The translations under genes and the position numbers were made by a program. Source: JBDSLU01 sp039916225 (GTDB lineage: Bacteria > Acidobacteriota > Vicinamibacteria > Vicinamibacterales > Vicinamibacteraceae). From it: 15,469 bases of DNA. The notes under the pieces were generated by a model. The model made no database searches. It saw only the letters and a program-made list of their open reading frames with translations, and was not told the origin of the DNA. Location: positions 1-15,469 of the forward strand of contig JBDSLU010000191.1 of NCBI GenBank assembly GCA_039916225.1, given 5' to 3'. Numbering within the stretch: position 1 is the stretch's first letter; each line of letters begins with the position of its first letter. This document shows positions 1 through 10,505 of this stretch, piece after piece.

Positions 1-304
1 TCACGAACCACCCGTCGTCGAGCGCGCGATGGGCGCCTTCCGGCGTGTCGAGCCGCATCTTCGCCTTCCGCGCCTTCGCGTCCGGCCCGTGGCAGCGGAA
101 GCACCGGTCGGATAGCAGCGGCCGGATCTGGTAATTGAAGCTGACCCGTTCGCCCGCGCCCTGCACCGTCGGCACTACTGGTGACTGGCCTGGTGACGGG
201 GCCGGCGATGGAACCAGTGCTTGGGCCGCCGGTCGTCCGACGCCGGCCACGGCCAGCATCAGCGCGCCGACGGCCGCGCTCGCACAGGCCTTCAGAGAGA
301 CCAC
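1..304 (-). CDS. PSCyt1-type c-type cytochrome protein, N-terminal part (cut by window edge)
   Basis: Not all of the gene is visible: about 101 N-terminal residues remain. From a GTG start the protein begins MVSLKACASA, followed by a hydrophobic stretch and an Ala-rich cleavage region (PAAQA near residue 29), which reads as a Sec signal peptide. After a Pro/Ser-rich linker comes the PSCyt1 (planctomycete cytochrome c) signature: FNYQIRPLLSDRCFRCHGPD, with a CxxCH heme site at residues 68-72, then the usual KMRLDT segment. In this family PSCyt1 is normally followed by DUF1549 and DUF1553, so the rest of the gene probably carries those. The start lies 16 nt past the stop of the DUF1501 gene, so it is the third gene of the same operon. 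There is no strong ribosome site before the GTG. An ATG at 259 is possible but would spoil the signal peptide. The product should be exported and bind heme; the substrate is unknown. Confidence 0.8.
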   Translation of the reverse strand, partial: MVSLKACASAAVGALMLAVAGVGRPAAQALVPSPAPSPGQSPVVPTVQGAGERVSFNYQIRPLLSDRCFRCHGPDAKARKAKMRLDTPEGAHRALDDGWFV

Positions 305-320
305 TATTCTCGTCCGAACC

Positions 321-1787
<1,467 letters not shown>

Positions 1788-1838
1788 CGGTGAAATCCTG
1801 GAGGAGCGGGGCCTCGGTTCTGGGCGGTCGACGGACGG

Positions 1839-5081
<3,243 letters not shown>

Positions 5082-5114
5082 AGTTCGTCCTCGGGGGAAG
5101 GCGTTGTCTGCCGG

Positions 5115-5144
5115 ATTCTATGCGCGGCGCCGCCCGGGTGTCCG
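5115..5144 (-). promoter_or_regulatory. Candidate sigma-70-type promoter of the DUF1501 operon
   Basis: On the minus strand CGGACA (5139-5144, four of six matches to TTGACA) is followed after 18 nt by TAGAAT (5115-5120, five of six matches to TATAAT). The -10 box lies about 33 nt upstream of the GTG at 5081. This is by eye only. The space shared with the divergent MFS gene is about 105 nt, so regulation of the two could be linked. Confidence 0.35.
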
Positions 5145-5186
5145 GAAAAAGGAATCCTGTATCGTGGCTGGGCTTACGACCGCCGC

Positions 5187-6458
5187 CTGGAGGGGTTCCC
5201 AACGAAATACCGCCACCGTGTCCTGGTCCTGCTGTCGGTCTTGCTCGTCATCACCTACCTCGATCGTGTGTGCCTGGCCATCGCCGGACCGCGCATGCAG
5301 GAGGCGCTGAACATCAGCCCGGTGGCGTGGGGATGGGTCACCGCCATGTTCACGATCTCCTACGCGGCGTTCGAGGTTCCCAGCGGGGCCATGGGCGACC
5401 GACTGGGCCCGCGCCTCGTGCTCACGCGCATCGTCCTGTGGTGGTCGGTCTTCACGTCGCTCACCGGCGTCGTCTCGAACTACTCCCTGCTGCTCGTGAC
5501 CCGCTTCTGCTTCGGCATGGGCGAAGCCGGCGCCTTTCCCAACGCCGGCATTGCCATCTCGCGCTGGTTCCCGCCGGCGAAGCGTACGTCGGCCTGGGGC
5601 ATCGGCATGATGTCCAGCCAGCTCGGTGGCGCGCTCGCTCCGCTGCTCGTGGTGCCGATCCAGATGCGCTATGGCTGGCGGGCGGCGTTCTACCTCTTCG
5701 GCGTCCTGGGCGTGGCGTGGGCCATCGTCTGGTACCGGTGGTTCCGCGATTCGCCGGCGGAGATGCCGGCGGTCAGCCCGGAGGAGCGGGCGGAGATTGG
5801 GGTGTCCGGCCGGGCTCACCGGTCGCTGCCGTGGGCGGTGGCCGTCCGCAGCGGCAACCTGTGGAGCGTGATGGCCATGGCCGGCAGCTACGGCTACACG
5901 CTCTACTTCTTCCAGTCGTGGTTCCCGACCTACCTGGTCAAGGGACGCGGCTTCACCGAGACCGGCCTGCTGCTGTCGTCCCTGCCCTTCCTGGTCGGCG
6001 CGGTGGCGAACGGCTGCGGCGGTTTCGTCAGCGATGCGCTGGTGCGGAGGATGGGCCTGAAGTGGGGCCGTCGCTCGCTCGGCTGTTTCGGGCTCGGGGT
6101 CGCGGCGCTGTTCCTGGTCGCGTCGGTAATGACCGACCACAAGCTCCTGTCGCTGGTGTTCCTGGCCCTGAGCTACGGCTGCATCACGCTCCAGCAGCCC
6201 GGCGTCCTCGGCGTCTGCCTCGACATCGGCGGCAGCTACGCCGGCGCGGTCACCGGCGCGATGAACACCGCGACGTTCGTCGCCGCGTTCGTGTCGTCTG
6301 TCGTCTACGGCTACATCGCGAACAGCTTCGGCTACACCGCGCCGTTCGTCCCGATGATCGCCCTGCTGATCATCGGCGCCCTGCTCTGGCTACGGGTCGA
6401 TTCCACGCAGCCGGTCATGGCCGAGACCCCGCCGGAGACGCCACCGCTCGTGGCGTGA
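5187..6458 (+). CDS. MFS transporter, anion:cation symporter (ACS) type
   Basis: About 420 residues with around 12 hydrophobic segments. The first membrane helix carries ITYLDRV, followed by GPRMQEALN, then the loop 2-3 motif PSGAMGDRLGPRLVL and the GMGEAGAFPNAGIAISRWFP block. The last is characteristic of the ACS branch of the major facilitator superfamily, which imports organic anions such as hexuronates, glucarate and galactonate with protons or sodium. The exact substrate cannot be read. The start is uncertain: homologues usually begin just before TKYRHRV, but here no in-frame ATG, GTG or TTG occurs there. A strong GGAGGGG (5189-5195) lies 6 nt before an in-frame ACG (5202-5204). The position given is the in-frame CTG at 5187. 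The first canonical starts downstream (TTG 5241, ATG 5295) would cut or remove helix 1. The frame stays open far upstream only because it lies antisense to the neighbouring gene. It ends 19 nt from the convergent FKBP gene. Confidence 0.85.
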   Translation: MEGFPTKYRHRVLVLLSVLLVITYLDRVCLAIAGPRMQEALNISPVAWGWVTAMFTISYAAFEVPSGAMGDRLGPRLVLTRIVLWWSVFTSLTGVVSNYSLLLVTRFCFGMGEAGAFPNAGIAISRWFPPAKRTSAWGIGMMSSQLGGALAPLLVVPIQMRYGWRAAFYLFGVLGVAWAIVWYRWFRDSPAEMPAVSPEERAEIGVSGRAHRSLPWAVAVRSGNLWSVMAMAGSYGYTLYFFQSWFPTYLVKGRGFTETGLLLSSLPFLVGAVANGCGGFVSDALVRRMGLKWGRRSLGCFGLGVAALFLVASVMTDHKLLSLVFLALSYGCITLQQPGVLGVCLDIGGSYAGAVTGAMNTATFVAAFVSSVVYGYIANSFGYTAPFVPMIALLIIGALLWLRVDSTQPVMAETPPETPPLVA

Positions 6459-6460
6459 CC

Positions 6461-6474
6461 GCCGGTCGACCGGC
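6461..6474. terminator. Perfect 14-bp palindrome between convergent genes, possible bidirectional terminator
   Basis: GCCGGTCGACCGGC is its own reverse complement and fills most of the 19-nt gap between the MFS stop and the FKBP stop. In RNA it would fold as a 5-bp GCCGG/CCGGC stem with a TCGA loop on either strand. No U-tract follows on either side, so termination is only suggested by position; a protein-binding site is the alternative. Confidence 0.35.
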
Positions 6475-6477
6475 TCG

Positions 6478-6846
6478 CTACGACTCGATTCGGATCAGCT
6501 CGACGTCGAAGACCAGCATGCCGGCTGGGGCGCCGGGACGACCGCCGTAGGCCAGCTTCTCGGGGATCCAGAGCCGGCGCTTCTCGCCCTCGACCATCAG
6601 CTGCACGCCTTCGGTCCAGCCGGCGATGACCTGGTTCAGGCCGAACGAGATGGGCTCGCCGCGGCTGACCGAGCTGTCGAACATCTTCCCGTCGGTGGTC
6701 CAACCCGAGTAGTGGACGCGGACCTTCGAGCGCGGGCCAGGGTGCGCCGTACCGGTGCCGGCCTGGAGGACGCGTGAGGCCAGGCCGGTCGGGGTGACGG
6801 TGGCTTCGGCGGGCGGGGCGGCGACGTCGGCGGGTGCTGGAATCAT
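6478..6846 (-). CDS. FKBP-type peptidyl-prolyl cis-trans isomerase
   Basis: A 122-aa single-domain FKBP. After a Pro/Ala-rich lead of about 25 residues the domain runs from about 26 to the end: KVRVHYSGWTTDGKMFDSS (41-59), then SRGEPISF, VIAGWTEGVQLM (73-84) and PEKLAYGGRPGAPAGMLVFD (95-114). The pocket residues expected from FKBP12 are present: Tyr46, Phe56-Asp57, the VIAGW segment with Trp77, and Tyr100. It catalyses proline cis-trans isomerisation in protein folding. No signal peptide is seen, so it is probably cytoplasmic. The ATG at 6846 is preferred over a GTG at 6867 because similarity to the decayed second copy at 8714-8824 ends exactly at this codon. No clear ribosome site precedes either start. 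It is convergent with the MFS gene and divergent from the sigma-factor trio. Confidence 0.92.
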   Translation of the reverse strand: MIPAPADVAAPPAEATVTPTGLASRVLQAGTGTAHPGPRSKVRVHYSGWTTDGKMFDSSVSRGEPISFGLNQVIAGWTEGVQLMVEGEKRRLWIPEKLAYGGRPGAPAGMLVFDVELIRIES

Positions 6847-6885
6847 CCGGACCACGGTATCACCCACGACGGCTCTGTCACACTT

Positions 6886-6911
6886 GCCGGGCTCACCGGC
6901 TTTTACCCGGC
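6886..6911 (+). promoter_or_regulatory. Two mutually exclusive hairpins in the leader of the sigma-factor operon (attenuator-like)
   Basis: GCCGG (6886-6890) can pair with CCGGC (6896-6900) over a GCTCA loop and is followed at once by TTTT (6901-6904), a short terminator-like layout. The same left arm, extended to GCCGGG (6886-6891), can instead pair perfectly with CCCGGC (6906-6911), which would expose the other arm. It lies 37-62 nt upstream of the start at 6948. The stems are short and the region is GC-rich, so chance is a real alternative. Confidence 0.3.
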
Positions 6912-6947
6912 GAATGGGCCCTCGCGCCCAGGGACTGGGAGTCGCAT

Positions 6948-7799
6948 ATGACCATATTGGAGATCGTCAAGGAAGGGCTCTACTACGCTCGCACGCGCCG
7001 ATCGCTCTGGCTGTTCGGGTTCTTCGTCGGCGTCTGGAGCGGTGGTTCGAATGGCGGGAGCAATGATTCCGGCGGCGGCGATGCCATTGGCGGGGCGGCT
7101 GCGGCCGGCCTGCTGGCAACGTCCGGCACGCTCATCGGCTCGATCGCCGTGCTCCTCGGCGTTGCGGCCCTGACATTCCTCATCCTTCGCTTCGTCGGCG
7201 AAGGGGCCCTGATCGAGGGCGTGGTCCGAGCCCGTCAGGGTGTCGCCATGACGACGCGGGAAGGCTTCCGCGCCGGCTGGGCGCACTGGGGGGTGCTCAT
7301 CCGGATCGCGCTGCTCTACTTGGCGGCGACGCTCGGCACGTTGGGGCTGCTGGTGGCAATCTGCGTGGTTGCGTGGCACCTGCTCGGCGTGCTCGGCGCC
7401 GTGCTGCTGGGTATGCCCATGCTCGTCATCGCCGTTCCGTGGCTCGTCACGATCTACCTCGTGCAGGCGTTCGCCAGCCGCATCGCCGTGCTCGAGAACC
7501 GCCGCGCCTTCGACGCCATCGGCAAGGCCAGGCTCTTCCTGCACGGCAGGCTCTTGCACGGGCTGAAGCTGATCGTGGCGACCTTCCTCGGCACCCTGGC
7601 GATCAGCCTCGTCGCGATGGTGGTGATCGTGCCGGTGGCGCTGCTGCTGGTGGCGTTGCTGCCGCTGCTGCACATCGTCCCGGTCATCTTCATCGCGTGC
7701 CTCGTGCTCGTGCCCGTGGCGTGCATCCTGACCGCGATGATCGGCACGTTCCGATCGTCGGTCTGGACGATCGGCTACCTGAGTCAGGTGGAGTCGTGA
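6948..7799 (+). CDS. Polytopic membrane protein of unknown function, first gene of an ECF sigma operon
   Basis: 283 aa, family not recognised. A short amphipathic start (MTILEIVKEGLYYARTRRSL) leads into a first hydrophobic segment (20-30). A Gly/Ser/Asn-rich loop follows (31-50, GGSNGGSNDSGGG). Further hydrophobic stretches are at about 52-80, 114-142, 145-175, 207-240 and 243-266, probably five to seven helices. Charged or amphipathic stretches between them (SRIAVLENRRAFDAIGKARLF at about 178-198, and EGVVRARQGVAMTTREGFRAGW) look like cytoplasmic surface loops. The overall pattern recalls poorly characterised bacterial integral-membrane families with glycerophosphodiesterase-membrane-like repeats; I do not assign one. 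Start: GGGAG (6937-6941) lies 6 nt before the ATG. Its TGA overlaps the GTG of the sigma factor (GTGA), implying translational coupling, so it may sense or restrain the sigma factor. That role is inference. Confidence 0.85.
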   Translation: MTILEIVKEGLYYARTRRSLWLFGFFVGVWSGGSNGGSNDSGGGDAIGGAAAAGLLATSGTLIGSIAVLLGVAALTFLILRFVGEGALIEGVVRARQGVAMTTREGFRAGWAHWGVLIRIALLYLAATLGTLGLLVAICVVAWHLLGVLGAVLLGMPMLVIAVPWLVTIYLVQAFASRIAVLENRRAFDAIGKARLFLHGRLLHGLKLIVATFLGTLAISLVAMVVIVPVALLLVALLPLLHIVPVIFIACLVLVPVACILTAMIGTFRSSVWTIGYLSQVES

Positions 7800-8470
7800 T
7801 CGCAGCCGCGACGCCGGATGGCGTCGCCCTGTCGCCGCTCGCCTCGCTGTTCGCTGTTTTCACCCTGCCTCATGACGGCGACGCCGTGCCGGTCGGCGCG
7901 TTGGCCGAAGAGGCGATCGCGCGTCTCGTCGTGCAGGCGCGTGCCGGTGACACCAACGCCCGCCAGGCGCTCTACCTCCAGCACGTCGACCGCGTGTTCC
8001 GGGCGGTCCGCGGGATGCTGCGCTCCGACGCCGACGCCGAGGACGTGACCCAGGACGCGATGCTGACGGTGCTGTCGTCGCTGCACAAGTACCGGCCGCG
8101 CCCCGACGCTCGCTTCGCCGCCTGGGTGACCACGATTGCCCTCAACACGGCGCGCCGGCGGTTCCGCCGCCGCCGGCCGGAGCTGACGGCCACCGGTGAA
8201 CTGCCCGACATGCCGGACGCCGGAGTCGATCCGGTGGAGGCGCTCGACCGCGCCCGGCGTCGCCGCGCGCTCCTCGTCGCGCTCGCCGAGCTGCCCGAGC
8301 GCGAGCGGGAGATCGTCAGCCTGCGCTACGGCGCCGAGCTCAACGCCAGCGACATCGGGGCGGCGCTCGGCGTCGAGCCAGCGACCATTCGAAAGATGCT
8401 CGAGCGCGCGCGGATCCGTCTCGGCGCGCGTCTGGACGAGCTGTTGGGCGGTGAAGGAGGAACGCGATGA
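7796..8470 (+). CDS. ECF-type RNA polymerase sigma factor
   Basis: 224 aa from the coupled GTG. Region 2 spans about 42-128: LVVQARAGDTNARQAL, DAEDVTQDAMLTVLSSLHKY (core and -10 binding) and FAAWVTTIALNTARRRFRRR. Region 4 spans about 159-212: LAELPEREREIVSLRYG, then a helix-turn-helix around ASDIGAALGVEPATIRKMLE that would read the -35 element. Region 3 is absent, as usual for ECF factors. An N-terminal extension of about 40 residues before region 2 is longer than usual; if the GTG at 7886 were used instead, the extension would nearly vanish. The start at 7796 is preferred because it overlaps the preceding stop. The stop overlaps the ATG of the small gene behind it (ATGA). Target promoters and inducing signal cannot be read from the window. 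Confidence 0.93.
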   Translation: MIAAATPDGVALSPLASLFAVFTLPHDGDAVPVGALAEEAIARLVVQARAGDTNARQALYLQHVDRVFRAVRGMLRSDADAEDVTQDAMLTVLSSLHKYRPRPDARFAAWVTTIALNTARRRFRRRRPELTATGELPDMPDAGVDPVEALDRARRRRALLVALAELPEREREIVSLRYGAELNASDIGAALGVEPATIRKMLERARIRLGARLDELLGGEGGTR

Positions 8471-8697
8471 ACGACCCCGGTGAGACCTGGACGACACTCG
8501 AGCCGACCGTGCACCAGCGTCGGCGGATCGACGCGCACGTCGCCGCCTGGCTGGAGGCCCGCGACACGCCGCTCGCCGCCGAGTGGCTCGGCCTGCTCAG
8601 GGCCGAGCCATTCTCCGCGGTAGGTCTGCTCGCGGCGAGCGCGGCATCACTGGCCGCCGCTACACCGGCCATCTGGTTGGCGCGCGCCCTGATCTGA
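8467..8697 (+). CDS. Small protein with C-terminal hydrophobic segment, coupled to the sigma factor
   Basis: 76 aa, no family recognised. The N-terminal half (1-47) is polar and helical-looking, with TWTTLEPTVHQRRRIDAHVA and AAEWLGLLRAEP. Residues 48-70 are hydrophobic (Ala/Leu-rich) and could be one membrane helix, with only a few residues after it. A strong AAGGAGG ribosome site (8454-8460, inside the sigma gene) precedes the ATG by 6 nt, and the ATG overlaps the sigma stop. This position, directly after an ECF sigma gene, is where anti-sigma factors usually sit. It lacks the HxxxCxxC zinc motif of the common ZAS anti-sigma domain and is short for one, so an anti-sigma role is only a hypothesis. 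The strong ribosome site and coupling argue that it is a real gene. Confidence 0.7.
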   Translation: MNDPGETWTTLEPTVHQRRRIDAHVAAWLEARDTPLAAEWLGLLRAEPFSAVGLLAASAASLAAATPAIWLARALI

Positions 8698-8713
8698 GCG
8701 GCGCGCTCCCGCG

Positions 8714-8824
8714 CTACGACTCGATGCGAATCAGCTCGACGTCGAAGACCAGCATGCCCGCCCGCTCGGGGTGACCGTGGCATCAGCGGGCGGGGCGACG
8801 ACGTCGGCAGGTGGCTGGAATCAC
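8714..8824 (-). pseudogene. Hollowed-out second copy of the FKBP isomerase gene
   Basis: On the minus strand this piece matches both ends of the intact FKBP gene at 6478-6846, with the middle missing. Positions 8714-8756 match the last 14 codons and stop (41 of 43 bases; both differences are synonymous: ATT/ATC and CGC/CGA). Positions 8764-8824 match the first 20 or so codons, with about seven substitutions and one extra base that shifts the frame. About 260 bp (codons 21 to about 108) are gone. If the extra base is removed, the N-terminal piece reads IPAPADVVAPPADATVTPS against IPAPADVAAPPAEATVTPT in the intact gene, so most changes are silent or conservative. Its first codon is GTG and overlaps the TAG of the DUF1080 gene, so the living ancestor was probably translated right after DUF1080. 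No function is expected now. Confidence 0.85.
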
Positions 8825-9579
8825 TATTTCTTGAGGGCCGACAGCGGCCCGATGTCGACCTTGCGGAACTCGACTTCGGCGCCTTCGGCCTGCAGGGCGA
8901 TCTTGCCCTGATCGACCGAGGCGTCGAACCCGTTGTTGACCAGGTCGCCGTTCAGCCACACCGTGATGGACCGGCCGCGGGCCTCGATGATCAGGCTGTT
9001 CCATTCCCCCAGCGGCTTCTCCGAGCCGTCGGTGAGGTTGACGACCCGGCGGGCATCGCCCTCGGTGCCGCCCCACTTTTCCCCGGCCTTCCGGGGACGC
9101 CGGGTCTCCATGTCCTCGACCTTGATGTCCTCGTGGATGCACCAGAAGTCGCCGGCGTTCCCGCTCATCAACTGCACTTCGATCGACTGCGGGAACATCT
9201 TGTAGAGGACGCGGGGCTGCGACGTGTGGATGAGCACGCCGGAGTTGCCGGCCTTGCCGGAGAAGCGATACTCCACCTCCAGCCGGTAGTCGCGGTAGCG
9301 GGCATCCGTCAGCAGATGTCCCCCGGGCGTGCCCAGGCTGACCAGCTTGCCGTCGCGCACGATGAAGCTCGGCGGACCGTTCGGGTCGGCATCGCGGGCC
9401 GGCACGTCGGGTTTCCAGCCCGCCAGGTCCTTGCCGTCGAAGAGATGAACCACGGTCTTGGGCGACGTCGGCTCGGCCGCAACGGCCGCTGCCTGCGCGA
9501 CCGCCCGCGCATGCCCCGGTGCGAGACCGCCGACGAGGATCGCTGACAGGGGAAGGACGAGGGCCAAGGCGATGTTCAT
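8824..9579 (-). CDS. DUF1080 (3-keto-disaccharide hydrolase-like) secreted protein
   Basis: 251 aa with a Sec signal peptide (MNIALALVLPLSAILVGGLA, cleavage likely near AHARAVAQA at 24-32). The mature part is one DUF1080 domain, a concanavalin/LamG-like beta sandwich. It opens with the hallmark VVHLFDGKDLAGWK, then FIVRDGKLVSLG and LTDARYRDYRLEVEYRFS, then GNSGVLIHTSQPRV, GDFWCIHEDIKVED, GEWNSLIIEARGRSITVWLN and ends with IALQAEGAEVEFRKVDIGPL. Some members of the family hydrolyse 3-keto-glycosides; many others are uncharacterised, so the activity here is by family only. It probably acts in the periplasm or outside. The stop overlaps the start of a decayed FKBP copy, so it was once the upstream partner in a two-gene unit. 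No good ribosome site is visible before the ATG. Confidence 0.92.
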   Translation of the reverse strand: MNIALALVLPLSAILVGGLAPGHARAVAQAAAVAAEPTSPKTVVHLFDGKDLAGWKPDVPARDADPNGPPSFIVRDGKLVSLGTPGGHLLTDARYRDYRLEVEYRFSGKAGNSGVLIHTSQPRVLYKMFPQSIEVQLMSGNAGDFWCIHEDIKVEDMETRRPRKAGEKWGGTEGDARRVVNLTDGSEKPLGEWNSLIIEARGRSITVWLNGDLVNNGFDASVDQGKIALQAEGAEVEFRKVDIGPLSALKK

Positions 9580-9808
9580 GGTTCGGCAGCATACCCGGTC
9601 GGCGTGGTCTGTAGTCTGTTGGCCCGGTCAATCGGCCGGGATGTGCTCGAGGTGTCGTGTCAGACGACGATCGGCGGAACGTCCAACGCACAGACAGGGA
9701 CTCGTTCCGGGATGGTTATCGATGTTCGACGACAGCCGTAGTTGTCCCCACATTTGCATAGCTTGCTGGGGCAACGGAACAGCCCATCAGCACAAGGAGC
9801 CCATCCAT

Positions 9809-10285
9809 ATGACGTCGAAAAGCATGATCTGTCTCTGGTTCAACAAGGACGCGCAAGACGCGGCGAAGTTTTACGCTGCTACGTTTCCGGACAGCAAGGT
9901 GACCGCCGTACACAAGGCGCCCAGTGACTTCCCGGACGGCAAGGAGGGCGAGGTGTTGACGGTGGACTTCACCGTGCTGGGTATCCCCTGCCTCGGCCTC
10001 AACGGCGGCCCGGCGTTCAAGCAGACCGAGGCGTTTTCCTTCGTCGTGTCGACCGACACGCAGGAAGAGACGGATCGCTACTGGAACGCCATCGTTGGCA
10101 ACGGCGGCAAGGAAAGCGAGTGCGGTTGGTGCAAGGACCGCTGGGGCCTGTCGTGGCAGATCACGCCGCGCGTGCTGACCGACGCGCTGGCCGCTGGCGG
10201 CGCCGAGGCCAAGCGCGCCTTCGACGCGATGATGAAGATGCAGAAGATCGACGTCGCCACCATCGAGGCCGCGCGGCGCGGCTGA
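9809..10285 (+). CDS. VOC-fold protein (3-dmu-9_3-mt / PhnB-like)
   Basis: 158 aa. It starts MTSKSMICLWFNKDAQDAAKFYAATFPDSK, the typical beginning of the PhnB-like vicinal-oxygen-chelate family (Pfam 3-dmu-9_3-mt), and continues with VLTVDFTVLGIPCLGLNGGP and SFVVSTDTQEETDRYWNAIV. It ends with CGWCKDRWGLSWQITPRVL and a MMKMQKIDVATIEAA tail. Despite the Pfam name these are not shown to be methyltransferases, and no substrate can be assigned. AAGGAG (9794-9799) lies 9 nt before the ATG, giving a firm start. It is monocistronic by position: divergent from DUF1080, with 229 nt between them in which I see no other gene, and followed by 220 nt before the MetE remnant. Length and motifs are complete. 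Confidence 0.9.
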   Translation: MTSKSMICLWFNKDAQDAAKFYAATFPDSKVTAVHKAPSDFPDGKEGEVLTVDFTVLGIPCLGLNGGPAFKQTEAFSFVVSTDTQEETDRYWNAIVGNGGKESECGWCKDRWGLSWQITPRVLTDALAAGGAEAKRAFDAMMKMQKIDVATIEAARRG

Positions 10286-10459
10286 CGAATGCCCGTGCCG
10301 TCTGCGATCGGGATTCGGCCGGCCGAGAGCTGAGTCCGGTCGTCGGCACCTCGCGAATCCGAGCGCCGGCACCGCCAAGGCCAGCCAGTCGACGGGAGTC
10401 CGTACGATGCGCCCGGCCTGGACGGTGTCGGGGCCCTTTCCCGGCCGGTTGAGCTTGTC

Positions 10460-10465
10460 TATAAT
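10460..10465 (+). promoter_or_regulatory. TATAAT -10-like box upstream of the MetE remnant
   Basis: A perfect TATAAT stands out in a GC-rich gap, 40 nt before the ATG of the MetE-like remnant. No convincing -35 is found 16-18 nt upstream. If active it would now drive the remnant and the histidine kinase that overlaps it. Confidence 0.3.
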
Positions 10466-10505
10466 CGTCGTCCACGCCGATCCGGCGCGCCGGCGTCCGA
10501 CTCTC

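Noticed and set aside
7373..7795. Sigma factor frame open upstream to an ATG at 7373
   Set aside because: This part is inside the membrane-protein gene in another frame; the GTG at 7796 overlapping that gene's stop is the natural start.
8340..8783. 147-codon minus-strand open frame covering the FKBP remnant and antisense to the small gene and sigma factor
   Set aside because: It reads the remnant in a wrong frame and is otherwise antisense; it has no family features.
9580..9808. Possible gene or RNA in the gap between DUF1080 and the VOC gene
   Set aside because: No coding frame with a supported start and no tRNA-like or riboswitch-like fold was recognised; only the ribosome site of the VOC gene is clear.
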